Of a stretch of 64,000 bases of DNA, positions 53,589 to 62,559 are shown in pieces. The stretch comes from Phytophthora sp. 'mugwort' (Eukaryota; Oomycota; Peronosporomycetes; Peronosporales; Peronosporaceae). The first letter of the stretch is position 1. Every line of letters begins with the position of its first letter. The stretch is from the NCBI GenBank assembly GCA_033558025.1, contig JAUCEF010000005.1:5642001-5706000 (forward strand), given 5' to 3'. Position numbers and translations under genes: made by a program. A model generated the notes under the pieces. That model saw only the letters and a program-made list of their open reading frames with translations, was not told the DNA's origin and made no database searches.

Positions 53589-53749
53589 GACAAATGAGTA
53601 GATTTCCTTCTATCCTGCATTTTAGTACAGTATAAAATACGTTTCAAGACGACTTTTGCTTTGTATTTTTTTGCGTATCGGATGATGCGCTACTTGTTTG
53701 AGCGTTGCATTCCGAGATTGTCACTTCAATTTTCTCGCAGCTTGCTCGA

Positions 53750-54967
53750 TTAGTGGTAGAATTCAAACGTCGTATCCGCCCTCTTGATGGCGTTCTTGTA
53801 GCCCTTATCGAAGTCTTTGGGCAGCACCACGTAACGGTTTTTGCGCACCGCCTGCAGACCTGCTTCCTGACAAATAGAGGCAATATCGGCTGAGCTGATC
53901 TTCTCCGGCCGGTTCACATAATCCTCCAGATCCACCTCGTCACCAAGATTCATCTTTGCAGTACAAGCCTGGTAGATCAAACGCTTCTGTCGCCTGTCGG
54001 GCAGTGGGAACTCGATCTTACGGTCCAATCGACCGGGACGAAGCAGTGCTGGATCCAATGTGTCTGCACGGTTAGTGGCCATGATGACCTTAACGTTCGT
54101 GGCCTGGTCGAAGCCGTCCATCTGGTTCAACAATTCTAGCAGAATACGCTGGACTTCACGATCGGCTCCTGTCTGTGCATCGAAACGCTTGGTCGCAATG
54201 GCGTCCACCTCGTCGATAAACACAATGGCGGGGGAATTCTCTTTGGCTAGACGGAAGACGTCGCGCACCATCCGCGGCCCTTCTCCGAGATATTTTTGCA
54301 CGAACTCGGAGCCCACGACGCTGATAAAGGCGGCTGTCGTGGCGTTAGCCACGGCCTTGGCCAGCATTGTCTTACCCGTTCCTGGCGGACCGTACATGAG
54401 CACGCCACGTGGTGGGTCCACACCAATCTGTTTGTACAGGTCGAAGTGCGTGAGCGGCAACTCCACAGCCTCGCGCACCTCTTGCTTCTGGATGTCCATA
54501 CCGCCAATGTCCGAGTATGAGACGTCGGGGCGCTCGGACATTTGCATCATCTGGATACTCGAGTCCGATTCTGGGGGTAGCACGTCCACGACGGCGTGCG
54601 AATGGCGATGCAGCGCTACCGACGAGTTGGGCTTAAGCCGTTCGCGGTCCAGCGTGCTGAGAATGCGCACGTAGTAGTTGGAGCCGGCCGTGGAGCCGAC
54701 AATACCGTAGTTGGCGTCTACCATCTCGAGAAACTGACCAATGACCAGCGGCACCGACTGAATGCGCTTAACCTCCTCCTTAGCGCGGATGAGTTCGCGC
54801 TTTAGGTTCTTCATCTCGTCCTTGATGTAGCCCTCCTGGATGTCCAGAAACTCCAGATGGCGTTCCAATGACTTGTACTTGGCGTACAGATCCGTCTTGG
54901 TCTCGATGGTCACGGGCACGAGAGGCTCCTCGTCCGCGACGACGGGGGGGAGGCCGATCTCCTCCAT
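53750..54967 (-). CDS. RPT3: 26S proteasome regulatory ATPase RPT3 (PSMC4)
   Basis: 405-residue AAA ATPase subunit of the 19S base, which unfolds ubiquitinated substrates and opens the 20S gate. N-terminal coiled coil at about residues 28-70 ([20 protein letters not shown]). OB domain about 72-130 ([18 protein letters not shown]). RPT3 signature [20 protein letters not shown]. Walker A GPPGTGKT at 193-200 and Walker B IVFIDEVD at about 248-255. Sensor [20 protein letters not shown] contains the arginine fingers. The C-terminus FEFYH keeps the hydrophobic-Tyr-X (HbYX) gate-opening motif. The closely similar paralogues RPT1, 2, 4, 5 and 6 differ in the N-terminus and in the [13 protein letters not shown] stretch, which favours RPT3. 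Single exon, complete; 162 bp from the tetraspanin gene on the same strand. Confidence 0.97.
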   Translation of the reverse strand: MEEIGLPPVVADEEPLVPVTIETKTDLYAKYKSLERHLEFLDIQEGYIKDEMKNLKRELIRAKEEVKRIQSVPLVIGQFLEMVDANYGIVGSTAGSNYYVRILSTLDRERLKPNSSVALHRHSHAVVDVLPPESDSSIQMMQMSERPDVSYSDIGGMDIQKQEVREAVELPLTHFDLYKQIGVDPPRGVLMYGPPGTGKTMLAKAVANATTAAFISVVGSEFVQKYLGEGPRMVRDVFRLAKENSPAIVFIDEVDAIATKRFDAQTGADREVQRILLELLNQMDGFDQATNVKVIMATNRADTLDPALLRPGRLDRKIEFPLPDRRQKRLIYQACTAKMNLGDEVDLEDYVNRPEKISSADIASICQEAGLQAVRKNRYVVLPKDFDKGYKNAIKRADTTFEFYH

Positions 54968-55129
54968 GTTCGTTTAGGAGGATCTTTTGCGTTAGAGCGG
55001 AAGGGGAAGAAGTTTGATGATTGGTTAATATTCTGCGCTTAGACCTGGATTTATTGGTGAGTCGAAAAAAAAGATAAGGTTTGCAACAACACTACGTTCT
55101 CAATTTGACCGAAACGCACCACACCGACT

Positions 55130-56152
55130 TCACATTTCCGCGTGAATTTTAACTTTGCTCGCAAACTCAATAGGTGGCCGCACATCTTGATCTCGGCGCT
55201 TGAAGCACAGACACACCGATCCTACAAGAAACATGATCTGCCGCGTTCGGGTCGGGGTTAGCACAGTGTGATGATCTCAAAGACGTGGATGAAAATGCCA
55301 GCAACACACCGGAAAGGCCACGAATGCCAGAGCAACTGCTCCGATCGCTTCGACTTGCAAGCTTAGCTGTTGCGAAACGAAAGCGGCACATCCACGAGAC
55401 GCACCAGTAACCGGATTTTTTCCGCAGGTTCCGCTTGGGAGTGCAAAGGAGCACGCGCCTTGGCACTCGGTCGTGGGTAGATACAACCCTGTGGTGCTGG
55501 AGCAAATTTGACGCTGATCGACCCATTTTGGTACTAATGGGTCTGGTCGAGAGCTTGGGTATGAACTGGTATCGACAATGCAGTGAATGGGTAGTCCGTA
55601 CCCACAACAAAAGTTATCTCGTTGTAGTTCAAGCACCATTGCACGATAAGAGCTGGTATCACCACTTCCCGCGGTGCTTTTAACATAGTAGGACTGCCAC
55701 ACCAACATGGCACCGGCAAACTCGTCGCTGCGGAAATAATGTTGACATGTCTCTTTGTCCTCAGTGCTCAGAGCTTCGTACTTTCCAACCGTAAGACAAA
55801 TCACTTGTGCGTCGTAGCTCAGCGCAAGACTGGGAGCTCTACTAGCAGCAAGTGCGACCCCACCCATAACAATTTGAAAGAATAATAGCAATATTAACAA
55901 TATCACCTGAACGAGGAGCAGACACTTGTTTTTCGTTCGAGCCGTGGCAAATCCAAGCAAAGCGACAATCACGTACAAGGAACCCGTGAAAATGAGGCCA
56001 CCACCCACGTCGCGGATGGTCAGGCCCAATAATTCGTGATAGTGCTCGTTATCCATGAGAAGCGCTCCCAGCACAGTAAGTAAAATCATCTGAATGATAC
56101 TGAAGAATCCAGACCCGGCCATGAACTGAAGAAGGCTCTCCTTATGGAACAT
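55130..56152 (-). CDS. Tetraspanin, two exons
   Basis: Four-pass membrane organiser protein. The first exon (55,310-56,152) encodes TM1 about residues 15-33 (FFSIIQMILLTVLGALLM), TM2 50-71, TM3 77-103 (LLVQVILLILLLFFQIV), a large extracellular loop with the tetraspanin Cys-Cys-Gly at 182-184 (RDNFCCGYG) and more cysteines (CQGAC, GTCGKN), and the start of TM4 (IGAVALAFVAFP). Read straight through, the frame stops in CCWHFHPRL. A consensus intron (55,238-55,309; GTGTGT donor, GTGCTAAC branch, GGCAG acceptor) joins phase 0 to IMFLVGSVCLCFKRRDQD, completing TM4 and a basic tail, stop at 55,130. The result is 316 residues. The splice model is inferred from sequence, but chemically convincing. Confidence 0.88.
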
Positions 56153-56350
56153 GATAGCGTGGTGTTGTCAGCATTGGGGCAGTACTGATGTGACTCGCCA
56201 GGGGCGTTGCCGTATTTTTGTCGAGCTCATTCTTTATCGGGTGAATGCGATCATGTCTCTTGCTGCATTTAGAGTGCCGCCATTGGAGATGGGCTACCAG
56301 CACAAGAGAACATCTTCCTTTTCGCTCTCTCATACAACTAGGTGGAGAAA
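56153..56350. promoter_or_regulatory. Shared upstream region between divergent tetraspanin and Trp-repeat protein genes
   Basis: Only 198 bp separate the two start codons (56,152 on - and 56,351 on +), so both promoters must lie here or overlap the genes. Pyrimidine-rich TTCGCTCTCTCATACAACTA sits just before the + start. No TATA box is clear. Confidence 0.5.
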
Positions 56351-58747
56351 ATGAGGACAGAAAATGTTGTACTTGGCACGAATTCACCTCCAGGCCGACC
56401 GTCGACGTGGCAATTGCGCTTCGGCAAGAAATCCACATTTCGGTTGGCTTCACCCAAACCTGACGTGCTTTGTCCTAACCTCGGAAGTCACGCTCGTTCG
56501 CCGTCAATATCGGAGCAATTACTGCGTGCACTCGACACAAAGCCAAAAGCGCAGGAAGATTTAAGCCGCGAGTGTGTCGACGTGCTCATCGGTCGACGAA
56601 ATGCTTTTGCCAGCGAGCCTGACTTGCGTCTTCGCACTCAACCGCAGGACGCCGGGGGTGAAGTCTCCACTGTGCAAAAGGAATATGGTCACAGGAATAT
56701 TGCAGCCGAAGCGAAGGAAATTATTCGAGTTCGTTTCCAGATTGAGACCCAAGCGGACGCGTTGCGCCAAGTACCAGGACACCGGAAGCCACCAAAGCGA
56801 CGGTCAGAAGTGACACTACCGTCTCGAGTAGGTTCAAGCAAAAGACCAACAAGAAGTGGTACTTTCTCCAATAATACAAACACAAGGAAGAACTACACGG
56901 CGCCTCCACGCTCCGAGAAGAACAACTTGCAAGCATCTTTAATGCCAAGCAAATGTGACAATCAGAAAGCCGAACTGAGACCAACGAAGGATGTATCACG
57001 GCTTCAACGAAAACATCAGCATTGGCCACAACAGAAACTTAGTTCTGCTGCGTCAAGCAAAAAATCACGTTCTCCTCCTTTCCCACCTCAGCAACTACCG
57101 ATGGCCCGTCGACAGCAGCTACCCTACCAAGCATGCGAAGACCGGAAACTTCAGGCAGCGGAAGAACGCGCGCTCCTTAAATTACGTAAGCCTGGCAGCA
57201 ACGATAATAACAAGGACGAAATAATTCAGGAACAACGCCGTCTAGAAAAACAAATTGAGCGGCTCACACTGGAAAACCAACAAGCTGCAGCCCTCGAAGA
57301 CCGACTTGAACACCGAAAAGCACGCTTAAAGTTCCTCAGACGAGTGTTTGATGCTTGGCATACACATGTGGAATTCAAGCAAGAACAACAGGTTCGAGTA
57401 GCTGCGGAGTTTAACTGGCGTGCAATGAAGCTTCTCATGACGGGCTGGAAGCGATATACGCAGCGACAGATGCAGACAAAGACAGCAGAGATAATACGTG
57501 TGAAAATGATAAGAGAACAGCAACTGAACGAACAAGCCAATCAATTCCATCGTTTGAAGTTGCTGCCCAAGTGGTTTTATCAATGGACGGCATTTGTGAC
57601 GCAGCAAAAGGAGTATTATGTAGCTGCAGAGGCCGCAACGAGGCGTCGAGCACAGTCTGAACGACTAATGGAGAGGCTACAGCGACAACAAATACTTGCA
57701 AAGAAGTCCCAGCATGATTCTGACAATCAAACAGACAGTGAGACCCAAAACGGCGGGCTTTGCCCCCAAGAATCCAGAAGCGATCGTGCTACAAGGTTTC
57801 GCCAACAGAGACATGCATGGTCAGGGATTGAAGAATACGAAACAACTCGATTCGATAGCAGCAGCCAGGCCGCATCTACACAATATCCAGTTCAAGTGCC
57901 CCCTCCTCTGCAATTTACAGAGTATACTACTTTGGCACCTGTTGACAAAGTCTACAAGGCCATGGAGCAGCGTGCAGCTGAACGAAAACTACGGCGTGAA
58001 ATGTTAAAGCGAAGATATGTTGAGCTTGAGCAGAAGAAGCAAAAAGAGCAAGATGAGCAACGCGCGGCTCGTGAGGCATTGCTTCTCGAGCAGCGAATGG
58101 AGGAGAAGGAGCGAAGACGGGAACGAAAACTCGCCGAGGTCCTTGCACTGAAAGAAAAGCAAGAGCGTCGCAACCACTTGCTTGCTCAGTGGCAACAGGC
58201 AAATAAGCACAACCGTCGACGACTTCTGTTCTATTATGCGCTGCTGCCATGGCGAAAGCATAATACTCGTATTGAACGAGTTGCACGCAACGCCACCCGC
58301 TGGCACGAGTTGCGAACAGTGTATTCGCATTGGGAACGATGGCAGGAATTTGTGCAGAGATGTCGAAAAAATCGTCGTCAACGCCAACGATCGCAAGTGG
58401 AACAGGCAGCAAGACATTATGCCCGTTCTCTCCAGCGACGCGCACTCTGGGGATTGACGCGTTACCACCAAGCAATTCAGACTCGAGCACTCGCGGTTCG
58501 CCGTCAACACCAATGGAATGCACTTCAGCGCTCATGGGCGTATTGGAACAAACGTCTTGCGAACGAACGCGCCCACGAACGAAAAAGAATTTGTGAAGTG
58601 ACGATTAACATGCAACAATCAAAACTTCGCCGTATTTGCACACAGTGGCTCAAAGTTACGAGCGAAGCCAAACGCCGGCAGAAACTTCAGCAGGAGAAAC
58701 AGCAACTTTGGCGTAAGGTACGCGGGTGGCTCGACGAGGACGACTAG
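56351..58747 (+). CDS. Large Arg/Gln-rich coiled-coil protein with Trp repeats (CCDC191/SFI1-like)
   Basis: 798 residues from the ATG at 56,351 (the frame is open a little further upstream without an ATG). The first 240 residues are basic and disordered. From about residue 280 the protein is a long charged helix (EEQRRLEKQIERLTLENQQA-type). It carries spaced aromatic units such as RVFDAWHTHVEFKQEQ, LLMTGWKRYTQRQ, LLPKWFYQWTAFVTQQKEYY, YALLPWRKHN, VYSHWERWQEFVQR, ALWGLTRYHQA, SWAYWNKRLANERA and RICTQWLKVTSEA. Spacing and composition resemble SFI1/CCDC191-type proteins, whose Trp-containing repeats bind centrin at basal bodies. Oomycete zoospores have such basal bodies, so a role there is plausible but inferred. 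Single exon; C-terminus GWLDEDD. Confidence 0.8.
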   Translation: MRTENVVLGTNSPPGRPSTWQLRFGKKSTFRLASPKPDVLCPNLGSHARSPSISEQLLRALDTKPKAQEDLSRECVDVLIGRRNAFASEPDLRLRTQPQDAGGEVSTVQKEYGHRNIAAEAKEIIRVRFQIETQADALRQVPGHRKPPKRRSEVTLPSRVGSSKRPTRSGTFSNNTNTRKNYTAPPRSEKNNLQASLMPSKCDNQKAELRPTKDVSRLQRKHQHWPQQKLSSAASSKKSRSPPFPPQQLPMARRQQLPYQACEDRKLQAAEERALLKLRKPGSNDNNKDEIIQEQRRLEKQIERLTLENQQAAALEDRLEHRKARLKFLRRVFDAWHTHVEFKQEQQVRVAAEFNWRAMKLLMTGWKRYTQRQMQTKTAEIIRVKMIREQQLNEQANQFHRLKLLPKWFYQWTAFVTQQKEYYVAAEAATRRRAQSERLMERLQRQQILAKKSQHDSDNQTDSETQNGGLCPQESRSDRATRFRQQRHAWSGIEEYETTRFDSSSQAASTQYPVQVPPPLQFTEYTTLAPVDKVYKAMEQRAAERKLRREMLKRRYVELEQKKQKEQDEQRAAREALLLEQRMEEKERRRERKLAEVLALKEKQERRNHLLAQWQQANKHNRRRLLFYYALLPWRKHNTRIERVARNATRWHELRTVYSHWERWQEFVQRCRKNRRQRQRSQVEQAARHYARSLQRRALWGLTRYHQAIQTRALAVRRQHQWNALQRSWAYWNKRLANERAHERKRICEVTINMQQSKLRRICTQWLKVTSEAKRRQKLQQEKQQLWRKVRGWLDEDD

Positions 58748-59195
58748 CAAAAAATCATTATCGTGACTAAAAAACGAAAATTTCGGATAGTTGAACGCAT
58801 TGAAAAAATCAGATTCGAACTGATCAGTGAATATTCGCGCTATGTGAACGGTAAAGAACTCATGATAATTCATAGGAAAATAGTTGTCAAGAATGCTGTG
58901 CGAATATCGTTAAAACACGTCGGATTCTTACAAGTCAAGAATGCTACATTAACCAGGGTTCTCGAAAAAAAGCAAGCACGAAGCGACCAAGGTCAGTACA
59001 GTAAATGGTACCGCTTCCGGTACTGGTCACGAATAGTATCCTGTATCGAATGATAGAATCGTTCTCGACAGGTTTTGAGTATGGGCGGGAATTCTACGCT
59101 GACCAGTGAAGCTGGAGCAGAGCTGCACGCCACAGACCAGTCATTGCTGCCCACCACCCGCCCTCCCGCGTTACCACACGTACCACAGAACCGAA
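58748..59195. other. Intergenic DNA
   Basis: A small open frame at 58,763-59,053 has no similarity. A stretch near 58,808 that recalls a T-arm (CAGATTCGAACTG) does not fold into a tRNA. Confidence 0.45.
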
Positions 59196-60395
59196 TCGGA
59201 GGCGATCCCAACACGCAGCGCTTATGGGGTCTGGATGAGGATCCAGCAAAGGCGGGACCTCATCGAAAAGGCGGCCGAAGGCCCGATAACGACCCAGCAG
59301 GAACTCGCCGCGTGGGCAAATCTCGCCTTCAAGCTGAAGAGAGCGCCCGCCCAGACAACCATCTCCGGCATCCTGTGAAAGATGCCCGTCATCACGAGGC
59401 CTATGGCGACGGCAAGCACCGGAAGCCACTGGAGGTGACCTCGTTGGCGTTGGAGAAGAGACTTTGGGCGCGGATCCAGTACGCGAGGCCCAGAGTGTTT
59501 GTCTCTCGAGGGATTTGGCCAAGATGAAGGCGCAGGACCTGCAAAAGAAGCTTTGTGACGCGTGAGAGCTGAAGGTTTCTGATGGGGTGGCTCGCTGCAT
59601 TTGAGCGCCGCCACGTCTACGATCTCGGCAGCGTCCTGGTGAAGCTGCGTCAGCCGATGCGGCCACTGTTTACCTAGGCAGGCCGCAGCTACAGGCCCTG
59701 GCAGACGAATACTCTTCGCATGATATATACAACAGGTCTATGCTACGCAATGACCCCCCTCCGCTCCATCTGCACGAAGGGCGACCGCGCCATGAAGAAG
59801 AAGAAGACCCGTATCACGGTCACGCACCGCTAACGCGGACGGCTCGGACGCGCTATCCCCACTCTTTTTGGGCCGCGCTAAGTAGCCTCGCTGTTTTCAA
59901 AAGCGCACGACAGCCTAGCTCATCTTTGAATAGAAGGCTAACAAGAAGGCGTGGATGGCGGGGGGAGTATTCCGCGAGTTGATGCTCAACGTCGACCGCA
60001 ATATGCGTGCAGCAGGGCGGAGTATTCTGTTGCTGTTAGCCAATGCTTCCTCTCACAATCTGGGTGGCATTGCATGCACTAACATTCGCCTAGAATTTCT
60101 ACCTCGAATACGACTGCTTTCCTCGAGCATATGGACGCAGGTATAATCGAATCATACAAGCGTGCGTACCGTAGGAAGTAGCTCCGCTGGGTGTATCAGA
60201 AGATCAAGCCCGACGAGACGATCGACACAAACGAATACGCAGTCGACCAGCTCCAGGTAATGCGCTGGCGTAAAGAAATCTGGCAAGAGCTGCAGCGCAG
60301 GGCTACAATTGGAAATTACTTCCGCCACACTGGTATCGCCTTCAACGGCGTTGATGAGAAGTTAAGAAGAGTACCAGCTACGAGTAGGACGTAAA
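59196..60395 (+). pseudogene. Pogo/Tc5-like transposase pseudogene (second lineage)
   Basis: HTH part: RIQQRRDLIEKAAEGPITTQ and LAAWANLAFKLKRAPAQTTI (about 59,235-59,370), then KHRKPLEVTSLALEKRLWAR after a frameshift (59,412-59,475). DDE part: ANADGSDALSPLFLGRAK (about 59,836-59,880), KKAWMAGGVFRELMLNVDRN (59,943-60,000) and SILLLLANASSHNLGGIACT (60,022-60,080), where the catalytic Asp (normally VDNASSH) is Ala. Then RWVYQKIKPDETIDT and LQVMRWRKEIWQELQRRATI (60,185-60,310), ending in NYFRHTGIAFNGVDEKL. Multiple frame changes and the lost Asp show it is dead. Terminal repeats were not found. Confidence 0.85.
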
Positions 60396-61466
60396 TGTAG
60401 AAGCCATTACCAATTAGTGCTTCAATTAAGTCTCTAGATAAGCTGCAGAAATCTATTGCAAATCGTATGATACGGTCAGACCACGATACCGGAAGTGTTA
60501 ACTTTTGCTGTACATATATTTTCGGACGTTCGCTCAAGCGGCACACTGCACCAAAATGAATGCTACTAGCCTGTACCCAGCAACCCAAACAAAAGCTCGT
60601 TAGCACCTGCAGCAAGTTCTCGCTGTGAGCCGCAATTGCAACTATGAAGACTGCCTGGTTCAGGAACCACGAGCATGCCGCCGACGAAGTTGTGCAATAT
60701 CCGTTAGTCCGAGCACCAGATGCGCGTCACTTAAGTCGATATCCACCTCCCACTGGTCAAAACCTTCTTCATGTCGACCGCGAGAATGTCTCACACGCAC
60801 GAGGAAGCTGGCGGGATGTGCGCTCGGGTCAGAGAATACTACAGGGCTTTGGCGATGCCGACAGGTAGATGGCTTCTCTCATCATCAACGACGCCATTAG
60901 CGTCCACTGAGACTCGGAGAACCAGTCCACACACCTCGTACAAATTCATTAGCTTCAGGAAATGCCGCATTCCGTCACAGCATGCCAAGAACACAACACT
61001 ATAAATGCTGGATGCCGTGGACTTGTGTCTGAAATAGCAGGCGTCGGTGTGACAAGAGCTATCGCAGGATTTGGAAAGGGAATGGAAGCGAACAGACAAC
61101 AGGCATTGGCAGAATGCCTCCGCGGGAAAATACAAGGCAGTAACTCGCGCTCAACGTTGTAGTTCTCCTGCGGGAGTCAACGCGGAAGTGATATATGCGC
61201 AGCGCAGCTGCAGTGAATTGAAGACGCCTTGGGCACATGCTACTATTGAGTAGATTCTGACTGCACTTGCATTATATTACTGTTGCTGCCACAACTGCTT
61301 GTGTTGTTGGAGGTTGGCTACCGCCATTACGCAAGCGAGGGATGAATGCGACCTATCGTCACCACAGCGGTTTTCCTTCAGGTTGAACAACGCGACTTTT
61401 GAACGAACACCCGATGGCTGCAGCCGTGCGGCCGAGCCAAGTGCGGGCCAATGATGGAACGATCCG
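60396..61466. other. Unclassified DNA between transposase relics
   Basis: Open pieces such as RNHEHAADEVVQYPLVRAPD (60,655-) and MEANRQQALAECLRGKIQGS (61,082-) line up loosely on the + strand but match no family I know. Probably the remains of an unidentified gene or element. Confidence 0.35.
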
Positions 61467-61905
61467 ATGGCGCGTGTCAGCTCACGTGAGAAGGTGGAAC
61501 ATGCTGACGCGGAACGTTTGCAGGCGAAAGTATTAATGCCTATGATGTCGAACTCGAAGTCCGTCGGTCCAACAGTTTCTGTGGCTGAGAGATTTCCGGT
61601 GAAAAAAAAAGAAAAGAAAGCGTTCCAATTGGGAAGGCTGGAGAGGATCGTCCAGTGCGACCGGATGAAGGAGTGCCGGCTCAATGAGGACGTCGTGCGA
61701 GAGTCGGGGAGAATTGTCACGGTCTTCAGCCAAACGATGGATTGGCCATATTGGCACAGGCATCGGAATGATGATGCGTTGGAGACTCAACGCCGTGCAC
61801 CTGGATACGGACCACCTCAAACGTTCCAATTGTGACTTCATCGTGTCTTCCTTGCTAGCCCATCCCGAATTGACGGCGCAGGCCAAGGTAAGTGGTAGGT
61901 CAACG
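61467..61905 (+). other. Possible fragment of a hypothetical gene
   Basis: Two overlapping + strand frames. The first contains a Lys-run and KKAFQLGRLERIVQCDRMKE. The second contains HIGTGIGMMMRWRLNAVHLD and KRSNCDFIVSSLLAHPELTA, then AKVSG with a GTAAGT donor-like site at about 61,887-61,892. The second stretch looks protein-coding (balanced composition), but no family is recognised and no complete model can be built. Confidence 0.3.
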
Positions 61906-62559
61906 GTTTTTGTTTGACCTCCGGACGTGCTCGAGAGCCGACGCGAGCTTGCGTTTCGTAGAATAGCCCGGCGGAAACGTTGCTGCCGGCTCAGGTCAGT
62001 CGTTATTTTCCGACGTTAAGAACAAACAACAAGAAACAACATTTTTGCATTATCGGTACGTTGCTCCGCACTTTCCTACTGACCGGCCCAAGACACACGA
62101 CCCCACGAACGAAGGAAGACAGCGAGGCAATGCACACCGCATTACTCGGCTATTGTCTCGTCGATGAAGTTGAGCACAGACCCTAAAAGGATCGGCGATT
62201 TAGTAGAAAATACTAAGATAGTTTGAATTCTGGATTAATTGATGTTGCAGTGGAGAACAAGCCGAAGCCTCGCGTCTCACCGTCGTGCTGGGTTGGCACC
62301 CGTATCGCTCCAATACACAGTTGACAATGCGACTCACCGTCCTCAATACGCATACACCCCCACCCTTATTAGTCGGGCTCCGACTAATTCTGGTGGATGG
62401 CTGGGAGGCTTGAAAAGGTAACGGTATTTGGCGTGCACGGCTATATACGGTGCACGACTAAATTAGCGTTTTTCAGAAGTATCGCGCTTTCATTGCACTT
62501 CAACCCCGTTAAACCCGCGCCCAAACTCAACGGGATTCTGAGCTATCTGCTCGCGAAGT
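61906..62559. other. Gene-free DNA with two hairpins
   Basis: No gene. It contains perfect inverted repeats at 62,368-62,388 and 62,432-62,456. Confidence 0.45.
62368..62456. repeat. Two adjacent perfect hairpins
   Basis: ATTAGTCGG / CCGACTAAT with a 3-nt loop at 62,368-62,388, and CGTGCAC / GTGCACG with an 11-nt spacer at 62,432-62,456. They lie just beyond the 3' end of the minus-strand transposase relic and may belong to its terminal structure. Confidence 0.65.

Noticed and set aside
57926..58535. 202-codon - strand frame opposite the Trp-repeat protein
   Set aside because: Antisense of Arg/Gln/Glu-rich coiled coil; no similarity, and the + strand frame is continuous for 798 residues.
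58780..58870. tRNA-like sequence CAGATTCGAACTG
   Set aside because: A single arm only; no cloverleaf.
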